From: Alkalimonas sp.
Lineage (GTDB): Bacteria; Pseudomonadota; Gammaproteobacteria; Enterobacterales; Alteromonadaceae
Assembly (NCBI GenBank): GCA_007117525.1
Contig: SKGJ01000012.1
Location: forward strand, 1-5,523
Direction of reading: 5' to 3'
DNA length: 5,523 nt
Positions 1 through 5,523 of the stretch are shown here, piece by piece. The notes beneath the pieces were generated by a model that was not told where the DNA came from, searched no databases, and saw nothing but the letters and a program-made list of their open reading frames with translations. The stretch's first letter is position 1. Each line of letters opens with the position of its first letter. A program made the position numbers and the translations under genes.

Positions 1-1167
1 CAGCTCGTGGCCAAAAGAGTCATTGATGGTTTTAAAGTTGTCTAAATCCAGAAATAGTAAGTAGCAACCGTCAGTCGAAGAATCCAGTAACTGCTCCTTG
101 TATTGACGAAGGTAATTGCGGTTCGGCAGTCCGGTAAGCTGGTCGTGGGTGGCTTCAAACAACAACTCAGCCCGACGTGAGCGGTCGGCCTGCGCAATGG
201 TGCGTACCAGAAAAAACAACAAAAGTTGGCTTAGAAAAAATACCAACAAATAACGCCATGCACTGTGCCAAAAGGCGTCCTGCATGACTTTGCTGTGCAA
301 TTTAGAAACAGCCCACAACTGATAATCGGGTAAATAGCGGATCACTGCCTGGATCCGGCCTTCAGGCAATGTTAGCCATGCACTGTAAGTTTCTTCCGAT
401 AGCCTGAGCTGTTGTAGGTTGGCGCCTGAATTTTTGGCTAATCTGGCTTGCAATTGTTGCAGTACACTCAGTGCGATCGGTGTCTGATAACGCTCTGCTG
501 TATTGGGTGCTTCGCCGGCAAAGAACTGATAATAGCCATCTTGCTGTCGAAGCAAAGCGACATTGTTCCTTTTCGGTAAGAGCAATGGAGTGACAAAGTC
601 ACTTAGCTCCGACTTTAAAGAAACGCCGAGTGCCATCACGGCGACAGCTTTGCCATCGGAGGAGCGCAGCGATTTTCGGACAGGAAAAGTCCATGCACCT
701 AAAGGTTCAATGTAATAAGTCCGGCCAAGCACCAGCTTTTCTGAAGCCAGAGCCTGCTCGAACTCACCATGATCCCGGGCGTAACGGCGCAGGTTACCCA
801 GCTGCTCAATGCTTCGGTTGGAGCTCACCATCAGCAAATCACCGTCAGGGCGTGCTACAGCATAAGCGGTGGCATAGCGATTATTGTGCATCAGGTGGTC
901 AAGCAGCCGGGTGCCTTGCTCGACATCCAGTTGCTCGGACTGCACCAATTGGACCAACTGATCGTGGTATAAATCGGCCAGCACTTGTTGCACTGAAAGC
1001 AGCGATTGCACTGAGGACGTTAGCTGCTGCACTTGAGTTTGTTGTTGCTGACTGTGTTCCTGCACCACCAATTGCCAGCGCTGATGCAGGAAGAAAATCA
1101 GCAGCACGCAACTGCCGGCAAAGAGCAGGGCGAACAGAAACCAGATGTTTTGTCGTAATTTAGCCAA
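1..1167 (-). CDS. Membrane-anchored GGDEF-domain protein with periplasmic sensor region (probable diguanylate cyclase; C-terminus outside window)
   Basis: The gene is open from the left edge, with 389 codons visible. Residues 8-27 form a first membrane segment. A Gln-rich, probably coiled-coil stretch follows (about 37-61), then a roughly 240-residue extracytoplasmic region that resembles a Cache-type sensor (ARPDGDLLMVSSN near 105-117, and a Tyr-Tyr, FPVRK and VMALGVSL block at 151-184). A second membrane segment spans 304-324. The GGDEF domain starts with DQLTGLPNR (342-350) and continues with LDLDNFKTINDSFGHEL (373-389). D374 matches the first metal-binding Asp of PleD (D327) and N382 its guanine-contacting Asn (N335). 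The GG(D/E)EF signature itself is cut off, so activity and any following EAL domain cannot be judged. The start is TTG at 1165-1167: an in-frame TGA lies five codons upstream (1180-1182), no other start codon lies between, and a GGGGGAG ribosome site precedes it. Family members make c-di-GMP from two GTP at the inner membrane; the ligand here is unknown. Confidence 0.9.
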   Translation of the reverse strand, partial: MAKLRQNIWFLFALLFAGSCVLLIFFLHQRWQLVVQEHSQQQQTQVQQLTSSVQSLLSVQQVLADLYHDQLVQLVQSEQLDVEQGTRLLDHLMHNNRYATAYAVARPDGDLLMVSSNRSIEQLGNLRRYARDHGEFEQALASEKLVLGRTYYIEPLGAWTFPVRKSLRSSDGKAVAVMALGVSLKSELSDFVTPLLLPKRNNVALLRQQDGYYQFFAGEAPNTAERYQTPIALSVLQQLQARLAKNSGANLQQLRLSEETYSAWLTLPEGRIQAVIRYLPDYQLWAVSKLHSKVMQDAFWHSAWRYLLVFFLSQLLLFFLVRTIAQADRSRRAELLFEATHDQLTGLPNRNYLRQYKEQLLDSSTDGCYLLFLDLDNFKTINDSFGHEL

Positions 1168-1171
1168 CGCA

Positions 1172-1178
1172 CTCCCCC
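1172..1178 (-). promoter_or_regulatory. Shine-Dalgarno for the GGDEF gene, fixing a TTG start
   Basis: On the minus strand GGGGGAG lies 4 nt upstream of TTG (1165-1167). TTG is the only initiator between the upstream in-frame stop and the first membrane segment, so this site supports a non-ATG start. The nearby GTG at 1170-1172 is in another frame and does not lead into the GGDEF protein. Confidence 0.6.
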
Positions 1179-1247
1179 GTCAAGCGGATAAGGTGTCAGT
1201 GTATACCGATATTTCTGGTTCTGCCTGCTAAACGTTGTTTGCCGCAG

Positions 1248-3296
1248 CTAATCTTGGCGGTAGCGGGCAAACCAAGCCAGAGTATGCTCGGTTTTGGCAA
1301 TCATTCGGCTGGGGCGGTTGGAGACCGCATGGGCCGCACCAGGCACCCGCACCATGGCGGTATCGATTTGTCGCAGTCGCAATGCCTGGTAGAACTGCTC
1401 GGTTTCGGCCATCGGGGTACGGCGATCCAGCTCACCGGTAAAGAGCAAGGTTGGTGTGCTGACATTGCCCACCAGCGACAATGGTGAGCGCTGCCAGTAA
1501 TGGTCCAAATGCTCCCACGGCATGCCTGGAAACTGATTCTGAATCTGTGCCATGTAACTGTCCGCTGCCAGCACCTTGCTGACCCAGTTGATCACCGGGT
1601 TGGTGGCCGCGGCTGCGTTAAAGCGGTCGGTCAGGCCTATTGCATAGGCAGTGGCAATACCGCCGGCAGAGCCGCCGGCAATAAAAAGATTGTTTGCATC
1701 GATAAAGCCTTTGGCAATCATCGCATCGACGCCGGACATATGATCGGCAAAATCGTCGGTCGAGGCGTATTTGTTTTGCAGCAAGAGGGCAAAACGCTCA
1801 CCGTAGGAAGTGCTGCCCCGATAGTTGTTGTACAGCACTACATAGCCTTCGGCGGCGTAGCGTTGCAATTCAGCACTAAAATGCGGGCCATACGGCAGGT
1901 GCGGGCCACCATGAATTTCCAGGATCAGCGGGTACTTTTTCTCAGGGTCAAAGCCGGGTGGAGTGATGTACCAGGCATGGATCTCTTCATCGTCCAGTTT
2001 GGAGCGGTAAGTGAACTCGTGTACCTTGCCGAGCTGACGCTGGCCCAGCAAATCCTCATTCAACCGGGTGAGATTGCGGACCTGGCCATGTTGCCAAATG
2101 GCCACATCGGCCAGCCGTTGCGACGAGCCCCGGGTATACGCGAGCTGTCCTTTATCCGACAGGCTGAACATGCCGCTGAGGTATGGCCGGCCAGAATTGG
2201 CACCGGATAAGTCGCTGACCAGATCGGCCATCCGGTTGCGCAGCGTCACTCGGGCGACCTTGGTCAGACCGCGGTCCTCGTATTGGAACACCAGCTGTTG
2301 GTTGTCCTGCCAGACTGGCTGTTCAACCGAGCGATCCAACTCCGTCAACAGGGGCATCACCTGATTGCTGCGCAAATCCAGCACTTTCAGCTTGCTGTTG
2401 CGATAGGCAACCGGCTCGGCCGAGGCAAAAAGGTAGGCCAGTTGCAAGCCATCGGGCGAAAAGACTGGGTGGTAATGTTGGCCATCGCCCTGCACCAAAG
2501 GGGTGATGCGGCTGTCTTTTAGCCTCAACTGGTAGAGATCGCGCTGACGAGGCTGGTACTCCCAATCGGTGGCGCGGTTGGCAGAAAATACCAGCTGCTG
2601 GCTATCCGGTGTCCAGGCCAGAGGGCCCTGATGCAGGTAGGGGCCGTCGGTGAGCTGACGGGCTGTGCCACCAGTGGCAGGCACCACAAACACCTGGTGG
2701 TAGGCGGAGCTGAGTAAGCCCCGGCCATCCTGCTGATAGTAGGTGCGCTCAACGATCACGGGTTTTTCGGCCCACTCAGCGCCTGCTGGCATGGTAGGGC
2801 GATAAACACTTTGAGCAAAGTCGGTGGGCTTGGCCGGTACTTCCATCAGAAAAGCCAATTGCTGGCCGTCCGGTGACCAGCTGATTTGCTCGGGCCGCTG
2901 CGTCAGATTGCTGATGCGAGCGGTACGGCGCTGGCTTAGCCAGTGCACATGGATCTGCTCGCTGCCACTGCGGTTCGATACAAAGGCGATGCGGTTGCTG
3001 TCAGGCGCCCAGCGTGGCTGGCTGTATTGATGCTCATCATCCAGTAAGGGCCAATGCTGACCGGTACTGGTGTCAAGGATCCACAGTCGTTGCAAGGTAT
3101 TGTCGGCCTTAATGTTGTTGCTGTTGCGGACATAGACAATGTGTTGGCCATCCGGCGATATTTGCACATCGCTGGCAAATTCCAGTTCAAAAATGTCTTC
3201 GGCGTTAAATTGCGGTAAGCCGGCATGCGCCAGCGGTAGCACCAGCAACAAGCAAAGAGCTAGCCAGCCACGGAACAACGGGGTGTGCGACAACAT
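1248..3296 (-). CDS. Secreted S9-family serine peptidase (prolyl oligopeptidase superfamily, acylaminoacyl-peptidase/DPP-like)
   Basis: The protein has 682 residues, the usual length for bacterial S9 peptidases. Residues 1-25 are a Sec signal peptide (hydrophobic 11-22, cleavage after A-H-A at 25), so it should act in the periplasm or outside the cell. The N-terminal half is a beta-propeller with PD40-type repeats: SPDG or close variants at about 44-57, 95-108, 139-151, 227-240 and 278-290, plus two degenerate copies near 328-340 and 378-390. The C-terminal half (about 425-682) is an alpha/beta-hydrolase with HGGP at 462-465 (oxyanion region), the nucleophile elbow GGSAGG at 541-546 (Ser543), Asp624 in GELDRRTP and His656 in PGAAHAVSN. 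The triad is therefore complete and spaced as in the family. Such enzymes cleave short peptides; the exact specificity (acylaminoacyl, dipeptidyl or prolyl) cannot be read here. The ATG is preceded by AGAGGA at 3306-3311 (9-nt spacing). It starts 20 nt after the binding-protein gene, which indicates one operon. Confidence 0.95.
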   Translation of the reverse strand: MLSHTPLFRGWLALCLLLVLPLAHAGLPQFNAEDIFELEFASDVQISPDGQHIVYVRNSNNIKADNTLQRLWILDTSTGQHWPLLDDEHQYSQPRWAPDSNRIAFVSNRSGSEQIHVHWLSQRRTARISNLTQRPEQISWSPDGQQLAFLMEVPAKPTDFAQSVYRPTMPAGAEWAEKPVIVERTYYQQDGRGLLSSAYHQVFVVPATGGTARQLTDGPYLHQGPLAWTPDSQQLVFSANRATDWEYQPRQRDLYQLRLKDSRITPLVQGDGQHYHPVFSPDGLQLAYLFASAEPVAYRNSKLKVLDLRSNQVMPLLTELDRSVEQPVWQDNQQLVFQYEDRGLTKVARVTLRNRMADLVSDLSGANSGRPYLSGMFSLSDKGQLAYTRGSSQRLADVAIWQHGQVRNLTRLNEDLLGQRQLGKVHEFTYRSKLDDEEIHAWYITPPGFDPEKKYPLILEIHGGPHLPYGPHFSAELQRYAAEGYVVLYNNYRGSTSYGERFALLLQNKYASTDDFADHMSGVDAMIAKGFIDANNLFIAGGSAGGIATAYAIGLTDRFNAAAATNPVINWVSKVLAADSYMAQIQNQFPGMPWEHLDHYWQRSPLSLVGNVSTPTLLFTGELDRRTPMAETEQFYQALRLRQIDTAMVRVPGAAHAVSNRPSRMIAKTEHTLAWFARYRQD

Positions 3297-3316
3297 GCAG
3301 AGCAGTCCTCTTTTAA

Positions 3317-4204
3317 TTAGTTCGGATTTAATAACAGTTCGGCCAGCTCGGTGCCGAGGTGGCGCTCCATGATGCGGCGGTAACCCGCACTGTGCAGATA
3401 GCCCCCTTCAGCGGCGAAAAAGGCCTGAATGAAAGCGCCCCAGTCGCTGTTTAACGGCATAATAATGCCAAAGGTTTCATCGGTCTCTGCCGCCAGTGGG
3501 TGATCACGCAATGGCATACCGGCCTGGCGGGCGCGCCAGTAGTTGTAAGCATCGACATAGCTGTAAAAGTCACCGGATGCAACCAGCTCCAACAAATCCG
3601 GGTTGGAAGTGACGCGCTGAATGGCCAGCCCCGGCTGATGCTGGTCCCGCAACCGGCGGATCCGAACTTCGTGCAGGGTACCGGAGAATGCCAGTGGCTC
3701 CAGCTCGGCAAAATGGCTGCCAAAGTCGGCCCAGTCTTGCAGTTCCGGCACATCCTGATGGCTAATCAGGGCTGCGACATTGTTCATGTAGGGCGGCGAA
3801 AATTGCAGCTCTTGCCGGCGTGCATCGGTAATGGTGACATTGCCCAGCCCAAAGACACCGCCTTCGGCTTGCATCACGCGCTGGTAAAAGCGTTGCCAAT
3901 TAGTTTCGGCTACAAAGTGAAGATCCAATTGCAGCCGGTGGTGTTGCTCTGCCCAGCGGGCAAAGTCGCGCATAATCTCAACACTGACACCGGTCAGCGC
4001 ACCCTGGGCATCGGTATAGGCAAAACCTTCGGCAGGGACATAAAGCACGGTCAGGCTGGCACCGCCCTGGCGCTGAGCTTGTTGAAAAGTATCACCACTG
4101 TCTGCACCGAGTGCTTGGGGCGCGACATCGGTGGCTGGTGAGCAGGCAAAAAGAAAAACACTCAGCAGCAAGGTGCTGGCTGTTCGTAGCAGAGTCGACC
4201 GCAT
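3317..4204 (-). CDS. Periplasmic solute-binding lipoprotein, SBP_bac_3 (amino-acid-binding) type
   Basis: The protein has 295 residues. Residues 1-20 are a lipoprotein signal ending LFAC, with Cys21 as the lipidated residue; Phe at -2 is less usual than Ala or Ser. Ser at +2 gives no Asp inner-membrane retention signal, so an outer-membrane destination is likely. The mature part follows the type II binding-protein pattern. A strand with VLYVPAEGFAYTD (about 53-65) leads to GVSVEIMRDFA (72-82). The family block GNVTITDARR..LQFSPPY (121-139) places Arg129 where amino-acid-binding members contact the ligand carboxylate. A second-lobe segment has VASGDFYSYVDAY (208-220), and FGIIMPLNSDW (245-255) resembles the C-terminal lobe return. 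The ligand is not identifiable, and no permease or ATPase gene lies beside it, so it may be a receptor or scavenging lipoprotein rather than part of a classical ABC importer. ATG has AGGA at 4211-4214, 6 nt upstream. The peptidase gene follows after 20 nt. Confidence 0.88.
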   Translation of the reverse strand: MRSTLLRTASTLLLSVFLFACSPATDVAPQALGADSGDTFQQAQRQGGASLTVLYVPAEGFAYTDAQGALTGVSVEIMRDFARWAEQHHRLQLDLHFVAETNWQRFYQRVMQAEGGVFGLGNVTITDARRQELQFSPPYMNNVAALISHQDVPELQDWADFGSHFAELEPLAFSGTLHEVRIRRLRDQHQPGLAIQRVTSNPDLLELVASGDFYSYVDAYNYWRARQAGMPLRDHPLAAETDETFGIIMPLNSDWGAFIQAFFAAEGGYLHSAGYRRIMERHLGTELAELLLNPN

Positions 4205-4234
4205 AATCTGTCCTGAAAAAAGGCGTGGTTAGGC

Positions 4235-4266
4235 TATATAGTTGCAAAGCAGACTGCTACTGTCAA
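4235..4266 (-). promoter_or_regulatory. Candidate sigma70 promoter for the binding protein-peptidase unit
   Basis: On the minus strand a perfect TTGACA lies at 4266-4261. A TATATA at 4240-4235 would be the -10, with a spacer of 20 nt, which is longer than the usual 17. At 17-nt spacing the hexamer is AACTAT, a weak match. Transcription would start about 25 nt before the binding-protein ATG. The -35 is exact but the -10 is a compromise, so confidence is moderate; readthrough from the cytochrome gene 122 nt upstream is the alternative. Confidence 0.4.
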
Positions 4267-4326
4267 AGCCGAACATCGCGCAGCAAGCCCGACTAGCCGA
4301 TAAAAGCGTCGAACTGGCTGCTGCTA

Positions 4327-4701
4327 TCAAGGCGCTGCGGGCAGTAATGCATAATAAGCTGCTAAGGCCTCGATGTCCTGATCAGAGAGCCCCCGGGCTT
4401 GGGGAGACATCAATGGGTTGCTCTTGTCGCCATTGCGATAGGCCTCCAGCAGCTCGCTCATCCGCTCTGATGGTAAACCAGCAATGCTGGGGTACATGCG
4501 ATTGCGTGAAATTCCCTGAGGACCATGGCAAGCCGCACAGCTGCGGGCTCTGGCTTCGCCATGGCGGACCAGCTCGCGCTCTGATTCTGACAACTGGGCA
4601 AATGGATCCTGCGGCGGTGCTTCACTCTGGCTGGCAGGTTCAGAGCAGGCGGCCAGTAAGCCAATACTGACGAAGATCAAAAGGCTGTGGAGTCGATTCA
4701 T
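4327..4701 (-). CDS. Small monohaem cytochrome c lipoprotein (c553/c4-like, class I)
   Basis: The protein has 124 residues. Residues 1-18 are a lipoprotein signal with an ideal lipobox LAAC, Cys19 being the lipidated residue. A short Pro/Glu/Gln-rich linker (about 20-35) follows. The haem motif CAACH is at 55-59 (Cys55, Cys58, His59). The segment YPSIAGLPSERMSELLEAYRNG (70-91) and then NPLMSPQARGLSDQDIEALAAYYALL match the c4/c553 class, with Met98 as the likely sixth haem-iron ligand. It should be an anchored electron carrier facing the periplasm; Ser20 at +2 argues against inner-membrane retention. The ATG at 4699-4701 is chosen because it begins directly at the signal peptide. The frame stays open upstream to 4797, but that extension is Trp/Cys/Gly-rich, lacks a signal, and would bury the lipobox. 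The ribosome site is weak (GAGA about 11 nt away). The electron partners are not visible here. Confidence 0.88.
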   Translation of the reverse strand: MNRLHSLLIFVSIGLLAACSEPASQSEAPPQDPFAQLSESERELVRHGEARARSCAACHGPQGISRNRMYPSIAGLPSERMSELLEAYRNGDKSNPLMSPQARGLSDQDIEALAAYYALLPAAP

Positions 4702-4726
4702 GCTATGCTGTTTCTCTGTTTTTTGT

Positions 4727-4795
4727 GTCAGCCTGCCACAGACCGGCCAGGAACACCAGCCCTTACCCCATGGGGAGTAGCGTGGCTGGCCTGAC
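4727..4795. repeat. Imperfect inverted repeat enclosing a CCCCATGGGG palindrome, in the cytochrome leader
   Basis: The left arm GTCAGCCTGCCAC (4727-4739) pairs with the right arm GTGGCTGGCCTGAC (4782-4795). This gives 12 base pairs with one mismatch (T4734/T4787) and one bulged base (4790). The 42-nt loop contains the perfect 10-bp palindrome CCCCATGGGG (4766-4775). An alternative pairing, GGCCAG (4745-4750) with CTGGCC (4786-4791), would compete with the main stem. On the minus strand the stem ends 25 nt before the cytochrome ATG and is followed by ACAAAAAAC rather than a T-run, so it is not an intrinsic terminator for that transcript. It could be an mRNA leader structure or a DNA-binding site; no function is shown. 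Confidence 0.5.
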
Positions 4796-4818
4796 ATGAG
4801 TTGCTTTGCTAATCTTAT
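4791..4818 (+). promoter_or_regulatory. Candidate promoter for the MFS transporter gene
   Basis: CTGACA (4791-4796, 5 of 6 to TTGACA) is followed after 16 nt by TCTTAT (4813-4818, 4 of 6 to TATAAT). Transcription would begin near 4825 and leave a leader of about 43 nt. The -10 overlaps the candidate -10 of the divergent cytochrome promoter, and the -35 overlaps the right arm of the inverted repeat. This is a pattern match only. Confidence 0.28.
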
Positions 4819-4841
4819 TGAACTTCAGTGCGTTAACTCAA
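4812..4841 (-). promoter_or_regulatory. Candidate promoter for the cytochrome c gene
   Basis: On the minus strand TTGAGT (4841-4836, 4 of 6) and TAAGAT (4817-4812, 4 of 6) are separated by 18 nt. A start near 4805 would give a leader of roughly 100 nt that contains the whole inverted repeat at 4727-4795. The match is partial and the call is tentative. Confidence 0.3.
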
Positions 4842-4856
4842 GATCAAACCACCCAT

Positions 4857-4861
4857 AGGGG
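4857..4861 (+). promoter_or_regulatory. Shine-Dalgarno AGGGG that favours a TTG start for the MFS gene
   Basis: AGGGG lies 6 nt before TTG (4868-4870) and 15 nt before the in-frame ATG (4877-4879). The shorter spacing is the normal one, so the ribosome site argues for TTG. An in-frame TAG at 4856-4858 excludes any start further upstream. Confidence 0.5.
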
Positions 4862-4867
4862 ACGACT

Positions 4868-5523
4868 TTGTTTGCCATGATTCGAACCATCTGGCCCTTG
4901 CTGCTAGGCATGATGATTGTCGGCATGACCACGGGGCTGCAAAATACCTTATTGTCAATTCGTGCTGAAATGGAAGGCTTTAGCACTGCCAGTACCGGCA
5001 TGATTCTGGCCGGCTATTTCATTGGCTTTTTGCTGGGAGCGATCCGGGCGCCGAAGATGATTCACCGGGTGGGGCATATCCGGGCCTTCGCTGCGCTTGC
5101 TGCGCTGGCTTCCATTAGTATTTTGGTGCACGCCATATGGGTCAATACCGGTGTTTGGTTTGTGCTGCGGATGATCTCGGGCTTTTGTTTTTCGGCCATT
5201 TTTGTCATCGCCGAAAGCTGGATCAATGCCGGCGCCACCAATAAGAATCGTGGCAAACTAATGTCGCTGTACGTAATGATGCTGTTTGGCGGCATCGGTT
5301 TGGGTCAGTTCTTACTTTACATTGGTGACCCTCGTGATTTTATTCAGTTTACCCTGGTGTCGATTTTAATCAGCGCTGCGGTGATCCCATTACTGATTAC
5401 CACAACCAGCACCCCGGCCTTTGGCCAACCGAAAAAAATGCCGGCCAGCGAGCTGATGCGGGTTGCACCCCTTGGCATCATTGGCTGCTTTTTAATGCAG
5501 TTTGCTTATGCCTCTTTGTTTGG
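4868..5523 (+). CDS. MFS transporter, YcaD-like (N-terminal half; runs off right edge)
   Basis: About 218 codons are visible, and a full-length MFS protein is near 400. Counting from the ATG at 4877 as residue 1, hydrophobic helices lie at about 5-27, 38-57, 69-89, 92-114, 128-149 and 155-175. A hydrophilic central loop (176-195) follows, and the seventh helix begins near 196: the standard six-plus-six MFS plan, cut inside helix 7. The TM2-TM3 loop APKMIHRVGHIRAF is a reduced MFS motif A. The segment RMISGFCFSAIFVIAESWIN, then NKNRGKLMSLYVMM and GLGQFLL, closely resembles the YcaD group (R-x-x-x-G at helix 4, ES at its end, NRG before helix 5). The substrate of this group is not firmly established and cannot be inferred here. 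Start: TTG 4868 by ribosome-site spacing, or ATG 4877 if the non-standard codon is not used. It is divergent from the cytochrome gene and is probably regulated separately. Confidence 0.9.
   Translation, partial: MFAMIRTIWPLLLGMMIVGMTTGLQNTLLSIRAEMEGFSTASTGMILAGYFIGFLLGAIRAPKMIHRVGHIRAFAALAALASISILVHAIWVNTGVWFVLRMISGFCFSAIFVIAESWINAGATNKNRGKLMSLYVMMLFGGIGLGQFLLYIGDPRDFIQFTLVSILISAAVIPLLITTTSTPAFGQPKKMPASELMRVAPLGIIGCFLMQFAYASLF

Noticed and set aside
630..1163. Plus-strand open frame of 177 codons opposite the GGDEF gene
   Set aside because: Its translation is Arg/Ala/Cys-rich and low in family signal, while the minus strand encodes membrane segments, a sensor region and GGDEF motifs in one continuous frame.
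1185..1208. CGGATA...TATACCG imperfect dyad in the gap before the GGDEF gene
   Set aside because: The arms match only partly and no promoter hexamers of useful quality flank it, so it looks like chance.
1500..2210. Plus-strand open frame of 236 codons opposite the peptidase
   Set aside because: It lies wholly antisense to the S9 gene, whose minus-strand protein has a full catalytic triad and propeller repeats. The plus-strand product shows no recognisable domain or credible ribosome site.
3500..4141. Plus-strand open frame of 213 codons opposite the binding protein
   Set aside because: It is a shadow of the SBP_bac_3 lipoprotein; the minus-strand reading explains the sequence with a lipobox and family motifs.
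4279..4326. GCAGCAAGCC / GGCTGCTGC inverted repeat just after the cytochrome stop, considered as a terminator
   Set aside because: The pairing needs a bulge, the loop is about 26 nt, and no T-run follows on the minus strand. An intrinsic terminator is not supported.
4702..4797. N-terminal extension of the cytochrome to an upstream ATG at 4797
   Set aside because: The added 32 residues are Trp/Gly/Cys-rich without a signal and would place the perfect lipobox internally. The Met at 4701 begins a textbook lipoprotein signal.
4833..4847. TTGAT half-site near GTTAAC, considered as an FNR/Anr box for the cytochrome
   Set aside because: Only one half-site (ATCAA on the plus strand, 4843-4847) fits; the partner half matches about 2 of 5 bases.

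Overview
The window looks like ordinary chromosomal DNA from a Gram-negative bacterium, most likely a gammaproteobacterium. The protein style (S9C peptidase, c553-like lipocytochrome, YcaD-like MFS carrier) suggests the Alteromonadales / Rheinheimera-Alishewanella area. That placement is an impression from protein resemblance, not a search result. Two lipoproteins, a Sec signal peptide and a periplasmic c-type cytochrome fit a double-membrane cell. I see no insertion sequence, integrase, CRISPR array, rRNA or tRNA.

Layout: four genes read leftward (minus strand) and one reads rightward. In order of leftward transcription they are a small monohaem cytochrome c lipoprotein (4701-4327), a periplasmic solute-binding (SBP_bac_3-like) lipoprotein (4204-3317), a secreted S9-family serine peptidase with a beta-propeller and an alpha/beta-hydrolase domain (3296-1248), and a membrane-anchored GGDEF protein whose C-terminus lies beyond the left edge (1167-1). 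The gaps are 122, 20 and 80 nt. The binding protein and the peptidase (20 nt apart) are very probably cotranscribed. The other two may join the same transcript or have their own promoters. Divergently, from about 4868, an MFS transporter of the YcaD-like type runs off the right edge.

How they may work together (inference): the peptidase could process peptides in the envelope, the lipoprotein bind a small product or a related amino-acid-like ligand, and the GGDEF protein convert a periplasmic signal into c-di-GMP. No permease or ATPase accompanies the binding protein in this window. The cytochrome has no obvious functional tie to the rest.

Non-coding DNA is scarce. The 166-nt divergent region (4702-4867) carries candidate overlapping promoters and a long imperfect inverted repeat that would lie in the cytochrome mRNA leader. 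The 80-nt gap at 1168-1247 shows no convincing promoter or terminator. No stretch over 300 nt lacks a gene. I do not see a clearly novel system; the findings are modest.
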